39,292 nt of DNA from an uncultured Oscillospiraceae bacterium. Lineage in GTDB: Bacteria > Bacillota > Clostridia > Oscillospirales > Oscillospiraceae. The notes under the pieces are model-generated. The model worked only from the letters and a program-made list of their open reading frames with translations. It ran no database searches and was not told where the DNA came from. A program made the translations under genes and the position numbers. Location of the stretch: the NCBI GenBank assembly GCA_910579725.1, contig CAJTUD010000022.1:1-39292 (forward strand). The letters run 5' to 3'. Positions within the stretch are counted from its first letter, which is position 1; each line of letters begins with the position of its first letter. Of the stretch, positions 32,042 to 39,292 are shown piece by piece.

Positions 32042-32198
32042 AATTTTATCTGAGGCCCTGAGGGCCGTCTCCGCTTTTTCTTTCGTTTAGAACCTGTATT
32101 CGCCCCGGCCTCCGGGGAGGGGCCTCGCGGCAAAAGTACCGGGGAGGCCGGGTGCAGCATGAAATCGCTCCCGCGCCGCGCGCCGGAGGCAGAGAAAT
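32042..32198. other. Gap with hairpin where a carrier gene would be expected
   Basis: CCCGGCCTCC (32104-32113) pairs with GGAGGCCGGG (32143-32152), and a second small GGCCC/GGGCC hairpin lies near 32055. I find no frame here with the DSL-type phosphopantetheine attachment site; the gap is too short for a full carrier protein of about 75-80 residues. The hairpins may tune relative expression of ligase and MBOAT. Confidence 0.6.
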
Positions 32199-33710
32199 CT
32201 ATCCGATAACCTGAGCAGCCAGCGCCCGCCTGTCCAACTTCCCATTGGGCGTGCGGGGCAGAGCCTCCACCGGTATGATCCTGTTGGGGACCATATAGGC
32301 GGGAAGCTTAGAACGGAGATACTGCGCGAGGCCGCCGGCTTCGCACTCCCCCTCGTAGCAGAGCACCAGCTTCTTTTTCTCCTTCTCATAGAGACAGCAT
32401 ACCCCCCGCACGCTGTCGCCGGCGGCGGCGACCACCTCAATCTCCCCCAGCTCAATCCGGTGTCCCATGTGTTTGATCTGATTGTCCTTCCGGGTGAGAA
32501 ACACCAGCTCCCCCCGGCCGTTGAGCTTTCCGATGTCGCCGGTGCGGTAGATCAGTTCCGGATATGCCTTGTTCAGGGGATTCTGCACAAACACCTCGCC
32601 GGTTCGCTGGAAATCACCGTAATATCCCAGGGTCAGACAGGTACCCCTCAGGCAGATCTCTCCCGGCTCGCCGGGGGCGGCGGGCCGGTCGTCCTCCGTC
32701 AGGAGGAGAAGCCCCGTATTGGGGAAGGGCCGCCCAATGGGCAGCACCTCCTCGTCCCCGAACTCCCGGTCCACCTCGTACCAGCAGGACATCCCCGTGG
32801 CTTCGGTGGGGCCGTAGAGGTTGATGAACCGGGCCTCGGGCAGAGCCGAACGCCAGAGCTTGAACTGTTTGATGGGAAAAACCTCGCTGCCGAAGGCCAC
32901 CGTGTGGAAATACTCCGGAATGTGCTTGTCCAGCACCTTGAATCCGGAAATCATGGTCAGCGCGGAAACCACCCAGCAGACTGTGTTGATTTTGTACTCG
33001 TTAAGATACTCCACCAGCTTCACAGGAAAGGAAAACAGCTGCTTGGGAATCAGATAGGTGGTGGAGCCGCAGCGGATGGTGGAGTACAGCTCCTTCAGGC
33101 AGGCGTCGAAATAGAGGGGGGTCTGGTTGCCGAAAATGGTGTCCTCCGTCACGCCCAGAATCTCGTCCAGGTGCTCGATATAGTCCAGAACCGACCGGTG
33201 ACAGGCGGCCACACCCTTGGGAATCCCGGTGGAGCCGGAGGTAAAGACAATGTAGATGGGGTCTGTGTCCAACGCGTCCCGCCGCACAGCGTCCAGTCCG
33301 GCGGGGTCCACAGGCGACGCGGCCAGCTGGTCGTAGGGCAGCACCCGGGCCTCCGCCGGAGCCAGAGACCGGGCGCTTTCCATGGTCTTCCCGTCGCAGA
33401 CGACGAACCGGGGCTTCAGCTGCCGGAAAATCATCTCCACCCGGAAGGCGGGCATTTCTCCGTCGATGGGGACATAAAAGCACCCGGCGTATACCACGCT
33501 GAAAAAAGCGGCCGCCATTTTGGGGTGGCGCTCCATGAAAACCACCACCGGCTCCCGCTCCGCCCCAAGGGCCAGCAGGCCGGATGCAGCGGCTCTCGCC
33601 TGATCGCGGACCTGCCGGAAGGTCAGACCTTCCGGGCCGTTGGAAAAGGCCAGCTTGTCCGGAACCCGCTCCGCCGTAACGTCCAGATATTCCAGAATGT
33701 TGGTCTGCAT
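32199..33710 (-). CDS. Amino-acid adenylation enzyme, DltA/NRPS A-domain-like
   Basis: A stand-alone adenylation domain of about 503 residues. Core motifs are all present: P-loop FTSGSTGIPKG (about 157-167), YFDACLKELY with the Asp (about 203) that in NRPS/DltA enzymes holds the amino group of the amino acid, YGPTEATG (about 300), YRTGDIGKL (about 390), and the C-terminal NGKLDRR Lys (about 492). It should form an aminoacyl-AMP and load a carrier thiol. The ATG at 33710 shares a base with the preceding stop (TGATG) and follows AGGAGG by 7 nt; GTG at 33713 is possible. The amino acid is unknown, with D-alanine the default guess. Confidence 0.88.
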   Translation of the reverse strand: MQTNILEYLDVTAERVPDKLAFSNGPEGLTFRQVRDQARAAASGLLALGAEREPVVVFMERHPKMAAAFFSVVYAGCFYVPIDGEMPAFRVEMIFRQLKPRFVVCDGKTMESARSLAPAEARVLPYDQLAASPVDPAGLDAVRRDALDTDPIYIVFTSGSTGIPKGVAACHRSVLDYIEHLDEILGVTEDTIFGNQTPLYFDACLKELYSTIRCGSTTYLIPKQLFSFPVKLVEYLNEYKINTVCWVVSALTMISGFKVLDKHIPEYFHTVAFGSEVFPIKQFKLWRSALPEARFINLYGPTEATGMSCWYEVDREFGDEEVLPIGRPFPNTGLLLLTEDDRPAAPGEPGEICLRGTCLTLGYYGDFQRTGEVFVQNPLNKAYPELIYRTGDIGKLNGRGELVFLTRKDNQIKHMGHRIELGEIEVVAAAGDSVRGVCCLYEKEKKKLVLCYEGECEAGGLAQYLRSKLPAYMVPNRIIPVEALPRTPNGKLDRRALAAQVIG

Positions 33711-34834
33711 CACGCCGCCTCCTGTCCGCCGTCCTCCGGAAGCGGTTCAGCCGGATCCAAAACCGGATCCGGGTCCGGGTCTTCCGCGGGGCCGGGCTCC
33801 GGCATGTCTTCCGGCGGAGGCTCTGTCCAGACCTCTGCCGGCGGTTCGCCGTTCTCTGTGCCGGTCTCGTTTTCTGCCGGGGCGCCGGTTTCATCCGCCG
33901 GGAGTGCCGGCTGGCTGTCATCCTCCTCAGGAGGAAGCACAGGCTCGCCGGGGTCTGCCCCGGGATCTGCAAGGGAAGGATCCGTAATGGAGGGATCTAC
34001 ATCCTCGAGGGTCTCCTCCGTCTCCTCAGGGGGACGGGGAATGGGGCGGGTATTGGTGACAGTTTCCGTGGCCCGCTCCGGCAGAAGGGAGCCGTCAAAA
34101 TCGTAGTAGTTGCGGCCCGCCATGGCGGTGAAGGCGGCGATCTGTTCGTCCGTCACCATGAAGCTGTAAAAGGAAGGCATTTTGATGCTGCGGGGGCAGG
34201 CGTCAAAATGATACCAGCCGTCGCCGCAGTTTACCAGATTCCAGAAGTGCTGTGTTTTGCCTCCCGTCCGCTGGACCTCCAGATTGTCGATCTCCAGAGC
34301 GGTCAGCAAAGCCCGGGAGACGGCGTAGTACGTGAAGCAGTCCCCCTTTCCGGTGGTCAGGCCGGCGTAAGCACCGTTCATCCAATCAGACTTGTCGGAG
34401 TGGGAGATGTAGCGGATGTTGTTGTGAACGTAAGTAAAGACCGCCTTGGCTTGCTCCATGGGCGTCATGCCGTCCTCGATGATGCTGTCCAGCGTGTCCG
34501 CCACCGTCTGATCGTACTCCTCCTGGGTGAAGTCGTGGACGGCAGGGGGGAGAGGATCGTCCTCCTCCGGCTCCGGGAAGCCGTCATGCTCGTCCTCTTC
34601 CTCCGGCAGAGGCGTTTGGGGAATTTCCGGCTCCTGGGCGGCGGAGGGGCCGTCCGGCTCCGGCGGAGACGGCTCCATATTTTCCACAGCGGGCGGCTTG
34701 TCCTCGGGGCCTTTCGCCTGCCCGCCGCCGCAGGCGGTCAATTCCAGCAGCAGCGCCGCCGCCAGAAGGCAGGCGATAGCGCCCCCCACCTGCCGGGCCA
34801 GTTTGGTATGTACCATATCATTTTCTCTTGTCAT
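33710..34834 (-). CDS. Lipoprotein with transglutaminase-like domain and acidic Pro-rich tail
   Basis: A 374-residue protein with a lipoprotein signal (LLELTAC, lipidation Cys35), a Pro/Glu-rich linker (about 40-95), a transglutaminase-like domain (about 100-250), and an acidic proline-rich tail (about 260-374). The triad is Cys166 (GKGDCFTYY), His196 (KTQHFWN) and Asp211 (YHFDACP). The start at 34834 follows AGGAGG. It would act outside the membrane as a protease, amidase or crosslinker. It is translationally coupled to the adenylation gene. It is a paralogue of the gene at 35198 and is separated from it by a 169-bp palindromic element. Confidence 0.87.
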   Translation of the reverse strand: MTRENDMVHTKLARQVGGAIACLLAAALLLELTACGGGQAKGPEDKPPAVENMEPSPPEPDGPSAAQEPEIPQTPLPEEEDEHDGFPEPEEDDPLPPAVHDFTQEEYDQTVADTLDSIIEDGMTPMEQAKAVFTYVHNNIRYISHSDKSDWMNGAYAGLTTGKGDCFTYYAVSRALLTALEIDNLEVQRTGGKTQHFWNLVNCGDGWYHFDACPRSIKMPSFYSFMVTDEQIAAFTAMAGRNYYDFDGSLLPERATETVTNTRPIPRPPEETEETLEDVDPSITDPSLADPGADPGEPVLPPEEDDSQPALPADETGAPAENETGTENGEPPAEVWTEPPPEDMPEPGPAEDPDPDPVLDPAEPLPEDGGQEAA

Positions 34835-34890
34835 GAGTCCTCCTGGGCAGGCTGCGCCTGCCTTTGAGTCATTTATTTTGCGCTTTTGGG

Positions 34891-35059
34891 TTAGGGGCTG
34901 CTTGAAAATTGTCAACACACCCAGGCAGCGGGCCTTTTCCGCCATGCGATACGGCGTTAAATTTTCTTGCCATACGACAGTATGCCTGCAAAAATTTGCC
35001 TTGTCCGGCAAAAAATTCCTCGCTGTCGGACATATTGCCAATTTTCAAACACCCCCTAA
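34891..35059. mobile_element. MITE-like palindromic element with 21-bp terminal inverted repeats
   Basis: TTAGGGGCTGCTTGAAAATTG (34891-34911) and the complement of 35039-35059 match at 19 of 21 positions. The whole 169 bp is a long imperfect palindrome centred on CATAC-GACAG-TATG (34971-34984). A TA is present at each end just outside the GGGG/CCCC, as expected for TA-targeting IS630/mariner-type elements. It encodes no transposase. It sits between the two transglutaminase genes and would fold as a long hairpin RNA. Short frames across it are probably spurious. Confidence 0.72.
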
Positions 35060-35100
35060 GGCATGCTGAACAAACCGCACAGCGGCCCATTCAGCATGCC
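35060..35100. repeat. 11-bp perfect hairpin beside the MITE-like element
   Basis: GGCATGCTGAA (35060-35070) and TTCAGCATGCC (35090-35100) flank a 19-nt loop, abutting the element's right end. It may be the original terminator of the upstream transglutaminase gene. No U-tract is seen. Confidence 0.6.
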
Positions 35101-35197
35101 CTATTGTAGCACCATCGGGGACAACATACAAGTAGCAAAATCTTAAAAAAGTTCCTGTTTTACCGGGAAAATACCGGTCATTCCGGCATCCTTGCCG

Positions 35198-35950
35198 TCA
35201 GTTCCCCGTCACGGGCTTCTCCGCCCGCCGGGGCAGGAGCGAGCTGTCAAAATCATAGTAGCACCGGCCCGCTTCCGCGGTGAACTCCTCCGCCTGCTGG
35301 TCGGTGAACATGAAGCTGAAAAATTCCGGCAGCTTCGAGCTGCGGGGACAGGCGTCGAAGTGGTACCAGCCGTCGCCGCAGTTTACCAGATTCCAGAAGT
35401 GATGGGTTTCGCCCCCTGCCCGCTCCACTTCCAGGTTGTCAATGTCCAGGGCAGTCAGCAGCGCCCGGGAGGCGGCATAGTAGGTGAAGCAGTCCCCCTG
35501 CTGGGTGGTCAGTCCCAGATATGCGCCGCTTTTCCAGTCGGACTTGTCCGAGCTGCCGGTATAGCGGATGTTGTCGTGGACGAAATCAAAGACGGCCCGG
35601 GCCTGCTCCAGCTGGGTCATGTCTTCGGCGATGATCCCGTCCAGCACGCCGGATACCACGCCGTCAAATTCCTCGTCGGAAAAGAAGCGGCTGATTCCGT
35701 CTTCGCCGGAGGCGGGAGGCTCCGGCTGGCCCGTCTGCTGAGACGCCAGGGGATATGCGGAGACCGGATGGGACGCTCCATCTTCCGGACCGGACATGGG
35801 AACGGCTGCGCTGCCCGCGTAAACGGCCAGCGCGGCCAGCAGAGCGGCCGCCAGCAGGAAGCGGCGCAGCCTGCGCTGCCGTCTGCGCCGTTCCCGGCGG
35901 AGGTGGCGTGGACGGTAAGACACTTCTTCCAATACTCTCTCTCTGGACAT
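35198..35950 (-). CDS. Membrane-anchored transglutaminase-like protein
   Basis: A 250-residue protein with a very basic N-terminus (RHLRRERRRRQRRLRR), one membrane segment (about 31-49), a low-complexity linker, and a transglutaminase-like domain (about 90-235) with Cys154 (QQGDCFTYY), His184 (THHFWN) and Asp199 (YHFDACP). It is a shorter paralogue of the lipoprotein downstream, without the acidic tail. GGAGG precedes the ATG. It is probably the first gene of the Dlt-like operon, although the 363-nt gap with the MITE-like element could separate it transcriptionally. Confidence 0.86.
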   Translation of the reverse strand: MSRERVLEEVSYRPRHLRRERRRRQRRLRRFLLAAALLAALAVYAGSAAVPMSGPEDGASHPVSAYPLASQQTGQPEPPASGEDGISRFFSDEEFDGVVSGVLDGIIAEDMTQLEQARAVFDFVHDNIRYTGSSDKSDWKSGAYLGLTTQQGDCFTYYAASRALLTALDIDNLEVERAGGETHHFWNLVNCGDGWYHFDACPRSSKLPEFFSFMFTDQQAEEFTAEAGRCYYDFDSSLLPRRAEKPVTGN

Positions 35951-36145
35951 GGCTTTCCTCCTTGCTGCTCCAAAAAAAGGGTAAAACCAGTCTCATCCCG
36001 TTCCGGAGCAGGGTAATCCGCCTCGGCGGCGGTTTCTACCCTCTATTATCCAGTCCAGAGCATCGTTTCCGCATTGCGCCGCCCTCTAAACGGCATCATT
36101 TCACCACCGGTCCGGCAGTATTTTTCTCCTCTGCCGCCGCCTCCG

Positions 36146-37396
36146 TCACAGAGGAAGTCCCAGCAGTTGCCGCCGGATCATGTCAAAAGCGCTGCTGGCA
36201 GCGGCGGAGCGGACCCGGTCCCGGCCTCTGCCCCGGCCGCAGGAGAGCTTGCGGCAGATCGTGCCCTCCGGTCCCGCCAGTGCGATGTACACGGTGCCCA
36301 CCTCGTTGCCCCGGCTGTCCCGGTCCGGTCCGGCCACGCCGGTGACGGATACCGCCAGATCGCTGCCGCAGATGTTCCGGCAGCCCTCCGCCATGGCCCG
36401 GGCCGCCGGCTCGCTCACCGCGCCGTACTCCTCCAGCAGCTCCCCGCTTACGCCCAGCACGCCGGATTTCACGCCGTTGGTATAGCTGACCACGCCGCCC
36501 CGGAAGACGCTGGACGCCCCGGGCAGATCGGTCATGCGCTTGGCGATGAGCCCGCCGGTACAGCTCTCGGCGGCGGAGAGGGTCAGCCCCCGCTCCCGCA
36601 GCAGAGCGGACACCACCGCCTCCAGGCTTTCCACATCCACACCGTAGACCACGTCTCCCAGAGCCGTCCTGACCTGCTCCACCAGGGGCGCGAGCATCTT
36701 TTCGGCCGCCTCTCTGGTTTCCGCCTTGGCGGTAGCCCGGACCATGCACTCGTTAAGCTTGGCGTAGGGGGCCAGCGTGGGGTTGGCAAGAGTTGCCATG
36801 GGTTCCCGCAGGGCCTCCTCCACAGAGCTCTCGCCCATGCCGAAAATTTTGATCTCATGGCTGACGATCACGCCGTCGGCAAGCTTTTCCAGGTAGCGGG
36901 CAGCCCGGTGCTCAAACAGATAGCGGCATTCAAAGGGAGGGCCCGGCAGCATCAGAACATGGACGCCGTTTTCCTCAAAGGCACAGCCGGGGGCTGTGCC
37001 CACGGGGTTGTCGAATACGGTGCAGTTTACCGGCAGCAGGGCCTGCTGGACGTTGTTTTCCGGCATCTCCCGGCCCAGCTTCGTCCGGAACCAGGTCCGG
37101 ATTTCCTCCAGGATATCCGCGTGGAGCTCCAGCTCCCGGCCAAAGGTCCGGCAGATGGTCTGCTTGGTCAGATCGTCGCAGGTAGGACCCAGGCCGCCGG
37201 TGGTGATGATGATATCCGCTCGTTTTCGCGCTGTCTCCAACGCTTCGGCAAGACGTCCGGGGTTGTCTCCCACCACCGTGTGGTGGTGGACGGTGATCCC
37301 CATGGCGCTCAGCTTTTCGGAAAGATACTGGGCGTCGGTGTTGGCGATGCTGCCCAGAAGGAGTTCGGTGCCCACGGCGATGAGTTCGGCAATCAT
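36146..37396 (-). CDS. cinA: CinA family protein (MoaB-like plus PncC nicotinamide-nucleotide amidase)
   Basis: A 416-residue two-domain protein of normal length. The N-terminal MoCF/MoaB-like domain (about 1-170) has AVGTELLLGSIANTDAQYLS, TTGGLGPTCDDLT and MLPGPPFE. The C-terminal PncC domain (about 255-416) has AAESCTGGLIAKRMT, VVSYTNGVKSG and VTGVAGPD. The protein salvages NMN by deamidation and/or hydrolyses ADP-ribose, and was named for competence-induced expression. AAAGGAA precedes the ATG. It lies 85 nt after thiI. Confidence 0.95.
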   Translation of the reverse strand: MIAELIAVGTELLLGSIANTDAQYLSEKLSAMGITVHHHTVVGDNPGRLAEALETARKRADIIITTGGLGPTCDDLTKQTICRTFGRELELHADILEEIRTWFRTKLGREMPENNVQQALLPVNCTVFDNPVGTAPGCAFEENGVHVLMLPGPPFECRYLFEHRAARYLEKLADGVIVSHEIKIFGMGESSVEEALREPMATLANPTLAPYAKLNECMVRATAKAETREAAEKMLAPLVEQVRTALGDVVYGVDVESLEAVVSALLRERGLTLSAAESCTGGLIAKRMTDLPGASSVFRGGVVSYTNGVKSGVLGVSGELLEEYGAVSEPAARAMAEGCRNICGSDLAVSVTGVAGPDRDSRGNEVGTVYIALAGPEGTICRKLSCGRGRGRDRVRSAAASSAFDMIRRQLLGLPL

Positions 37397-37481
37397 AGAA
37401 GGTTCCTTTCTTTGCCGCGCGGAGCGCGGCAGACAACTTGTTGTTTTGCTGCGGTCTCCCGGGGCCTGAGGCGGCGCGGAA

Positions 37482-38660
37482 TCAACTTTCCATGGAGATG
37501 GTTCTCCGCTCGATTCCCGCCATCGCCCGCTCCATCAATCCCTCTGTATCCAAGGCCTGCTCATAGGCCAATACCTCATCCAAATGCGGATGCGTCTTGG
37601 GGTGTCTGGGGGTAAAAACCGTACAGCAATCTTCATAGGGGAGAACCGAGGTATCAAACGTTCCGATCCGCCGGGAAATCGCGATGATTTCGGTCTTGTC
37701 CATCCCGATGACCGGCCGCAGCACCGGCAGGGTGCACACCTGGTCTGATACTGCCAGCGCGTCCATGGTCTGACTGGCCACCTGCCCCAGACTCTCGCCC
37801 GTTACCAGAGCCTTCGCTCCTGTGCGGCGGGCCACCGCCTCCGCCAGACGCATCATGAACCGCCGCATAATCAATGTGAAATGATCCTCCGGACAATCGC
37901 GCCGGATGGCTTCCTGAATCTCCGTGAAGGGTACAATATGCAGCTTCATCCGTCCGCACCAGGGCGTCAGCTCTCTGGCCAGCTTCTCCACCTTTTCCAG
38001 CGCCTGCGGCGAGGTGTACGGCGGAGAGAAGAAGTGCACCAGCTCCAGCTGCACCCCCCGCTTGGCAATCATGTAAGACGACACAGGACTGTCAATGCCG
38101 CCGGACAACAGGCTTACCGCTGTGCCTCCCATGCCGATGGGCAGTCCGCCCGCCCCCGGCTGGCTGGGTCCGTGGACATAGGCGGCCTTCTCCCGAATCT
38201 CCACATGGACGCACAGCTCCGGCTTGTGAACGTCCACCTTCAGATGCGGATACGCATCGTGAAGAAGCCCGCCCACATACTGGCTGATCTCCATGCTGTT
38301 CATGGGGAAGTGCTTGTCCGCCCGTTTGGTTTCCACCTTGAAGGTCCTGGCGGAGCGGAGAGCCTGATCCAGGTAGCTCCGGGCGCAGTGGAACACGGCG
38401 TCCTTGTCCTTGGGACAGGCCCGGGCCCGGGTGGCGGCGACGATGCCGAACACCTGCCTGCACGCGCCATACGCCCCCTCCAGATCGCAGTCCCCGCTCT
38501 GGGGCTCCACATAGATGGTGCTCTGCTTGGAGTATACGCGGAAGCTGCCGTAGTGCTGGAGACGGCGGCGGATGTTGGCGTTGAGCCTGTCCTCAAAGCT
38601 GCGGCGGTTGAGCCCTTTGAGTACCACCTCGCCAAGTTTCAGCAATATGATCTCATTCAT
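37482..38660 (-). CDS. thiI: tRNA 4-thiouridine synthase ThiI
   Basis: A 392-residue protein of the length usual in Firmicutes, without a rhodanese domain. It starts MNEIILLKLGEVVLKGLNRR (ferredoxin-like domain), then THUMP (about 60-165), then the PP-loop ATPase with SLLSGGIDSPVSSYM (about 180-195) and a Cys pair in YEDCCTVF near residue 340. It adds sulfur at U8 of tRNA and in some species supplies sulfur for thiamine. The ATG at 38660 is chosen over an upstream start at 38729 because family similarity begins there and AAGGAAGGAAA precedes it. Confidence 0.95.
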   Translation of the reverse strand: MNEIILLKLGEVVLKGLNRRSFEDRLNANIRRRLQHYGSFRVYSKQSTIYVEPQSGDCDLEGAYGACRQVFGIVAATRARACPKDKDAVFHCARSYLDQALRSARTFKVETKRADKHFPMNSMEISQYVGGLLHDAYPHLKVDVHKPELCVHVEIREKAAYVHGPSQPGAGGLPIGMGGTAVSLLSGGIDSPVSSYMIAKRGVQLELVHFFSPPYTSPQALEKVEKLARELTPWCGRMKLHIVPFTEIQEAIRRDCPEDHFTLIMRRFMMRLAEAVARRTGAKALVTGESLGQVASQTMDALAVSDQVCTLPVLRPVIGMDKTEIIAISRRIGTFDTSVLPYEDCCTVFTPRHPKTHPHLDEVLAYEQALDTEGLMERAMAGIERRTISMES

Positions 38661-38765
38661 TGTTCCGTTTTCCTTCCTTGTTGGCTTTCCTGCCACATTA
38701 TAGTGGATTTTCCGGCGGTTTGCAAGCATGGCGGAAAAAAGCCCGGAACCGGCAGGAAATTCCTG

Positions 38766-39077
38766 TCAGTCCCGGCTTTTCCGCCGCAGCACGTCCACCA
38801 GACGCTCCACAGCCTCCGATTCCTCCTCTGTCAGTCCGTCGGTATGGATCACGCCGCCCTCCCGCCTCTCCGGAAAAACCAGAGCGTCCACGGAAAAATC
38901 CAGCAGCTTCATCAGCGCGAACAGCAGCGGCACCGAGGGCTTCCGCCGGGAGCTCTCAATATTTTTCAGGTGGATGGGGGTGATGTCCAGCAGCTCCGAG
39001 AGCGCCTCCTGGGTCAGCCCCTTCCGCATCCGGGCGGCCCGTATGGCTTCCCCTAATTCTCTTGTCTCTGCTCCCAT
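38766..39077 (-). CDS. XRE-family helix-turn-helix regulator
   Basis: A 103-residue protein with an N-terminal HTH_XRE domain (about residues 9-65; GEAIRAARMRKGLTQEALSELL, then THLKNIESSRRKPS-like PIHLKNIESSRRKP) and a short Glu-rich helical tail. It diverges from the truncated gene at 39186. The shared intergenic region contains matching inverted half-sites, so this protein probably represses the divergent gene and itself. Confidence 0.88.
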   Translation of the reverse strand: MGAETRELGEAIRAARMRKGLTQEALSELLDITPIHLKNIESSRRKPSVPLLFALMKLLDFSVDALVFPERREGGVIHTDGLTEEESEAVERLVDVLRRKSRD

Positions 39078-39096
39078 TTCTATCAGCTCCCTTTAT

Positions 39097-39169
39097 GGTT
39101 ATCTTACAGACAACAATTCCTCTTGCAAATTATCTAAAAGAACACTATAATATATTCTAAAAGATAACC
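39097..39169. promoter_or_regulatory. Divergent control region with XRE-type half-sites and a consensus promoter
   Basis: On the plus strand TTGCAA (39123-39128) and TATAAT (39146-39151) are exactly 17 bp apart and read toward 39186. GGTTATCTT (39097-39105) and AAGATAACC (39161-39169) are a perfect 9-bp inverted pair enclosing the promoter, and TCTAAAAGA occurs twice inside it (about 39133 and 39156). Confidence 0.65.
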
Positions 39170-39185
39170 AAAGGAGAGACAAAAT

Positions 39186-39292
39186 ATGCATTGGATTCTG
39201 TTGGCGGCGCTGGCGTTGGCCGTGGCCGCCGGTTTGCGGCGTGCGCGTGGGATGGAACGCGCCGCAGAGCGGCGGGGGGCTCCGGCTGTGGA
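39186..39292 (+). CDS. Start of an unidentified gene with an N-terminal membrane segment
   Basis: The plus-strand ATG at 39186 follows AAAGGAGAGACAAAAT and opens a 35-residue frame that continues past the window edge: a hydrophobic stretch (about residues 3-16, ILLAALALAVAAG) then an Arg-rich segment. A good promoter lies 35 nt upstream. Too little is visible to name a family; a small membrane or secreted protein controlled by the adjacent XRE regulator is likely. Confidence 0.6.
   Translation, partial: MHWILLAALALAVAAGLRRARGMERAAERRGAPAV

Noticed and set aside
32460..34106. A 548-codon plus-strand frame opposite the adenylation and transglutaminase genes
   Set aside because: It ends in a Ser/Gly repeat that is simply the reverse of the acidic Pro-rich tail; no ribosome-binding site or family.
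34869..35090. Small frames across the MITE-like element
   Set aside because: They follow from the element's palindromic sequence; no ribosome-binding site or known domain.
1..39292. CRISPR arrays, tRNA or rRNA genes, and named metabolite riboswitches
   Set aside because: No regularly spaced repeats, cloverleaf sequences or recognisable riboswitch cores were seen by eye on either strand; the only leader RNA supported is that of L10.

Overview
This window reads as a piece of chromosome from a fairly GC-rich Firmicute of class Clostridia. The gene families and their relatives suggest the Oscillospirales (Flavonifractor/Oscillibacter-type gut bacteria); that placement is inference. Most genes lie on the minus strand. 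The plus strand carries the ribosomal-protein block, a LacI regulator and the start of one gene at the right edge. I saw no tRNA, rRNA or CRISPR array.

Layout. Positions 1-5.3 kb (minus) hold ruvX, then a DUF5693 membrane protein, csaB and a MurJ/MVIN-type flippase, an apparent envelope-polymer pyruvylation and export operon. From 5.4 to 9.9 kb (plus) lie rpmG-secE-nusG-rplK-rplA and rplJ-rplL. The rplA/rplJ junction is split by a divergent lipoprotein/XRE pair, and rplJL has its own consensus promoter and an L10-type leader. rpoB does not follow rplL; instead there is an IS1182-type transposase remnant, ridA and a PfkB kinase. From 12 to 19.7 kb (minus) lie a K+-dependent membrane pyrophosphatase, an MgtC-family protein, a phosphoglycerate mutase and four tandem paralogous HAD phosphatases, facing a divergent LacI gene. 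From 21.4 to 26.3 kb (minus) is a probable L(+)-tartrate module (SLC13 transporter, ttdA, ttdB, a DUF1847 protein, two FCD-type GntR regulators) with matching TGGATAC operator half-sites. From 26.6 to 29.3 kb is an AT-richer accessory patch with a TIR/deoxyribosyltransferase-like protein, a decayed small secreted-protein gene, a D-cysteine desulfhydrase-like gene and a frame-damaged YhcG/DUF1016 fragment. From 29.3 to 36 kb (minus) is a DltABD-like operon (adenylation enzyme, MBOAT, SGNH protein) preceded by two secreted transglutaminase-like proteins, with no carrier-protein gene. The right end holds cinA, thiI, an XRE regulator and a divergent truncated gene.

The strongest unusual observation is that the phosphoglycerate mutase (15118-16680) is circularly permuted. 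Its single reading frame begins in the middle of the normal iPGM sequence, runs to the normal C-terminus, and continues through a short linker into the normal N-terminal half with the metal-binding Asp and the catalytic Ser. It appears to be co-transcribed with four HAD proteins that all lack the second motif-I aspartate, and a candidate LacI operator sits at their promoter. Other points of interest are the carrier-less Dlt-like operon with a Ser-to-Cys SGNH protein, a 169-bp MITE-like palindrome, and the GntR/tartrate operator pairing.
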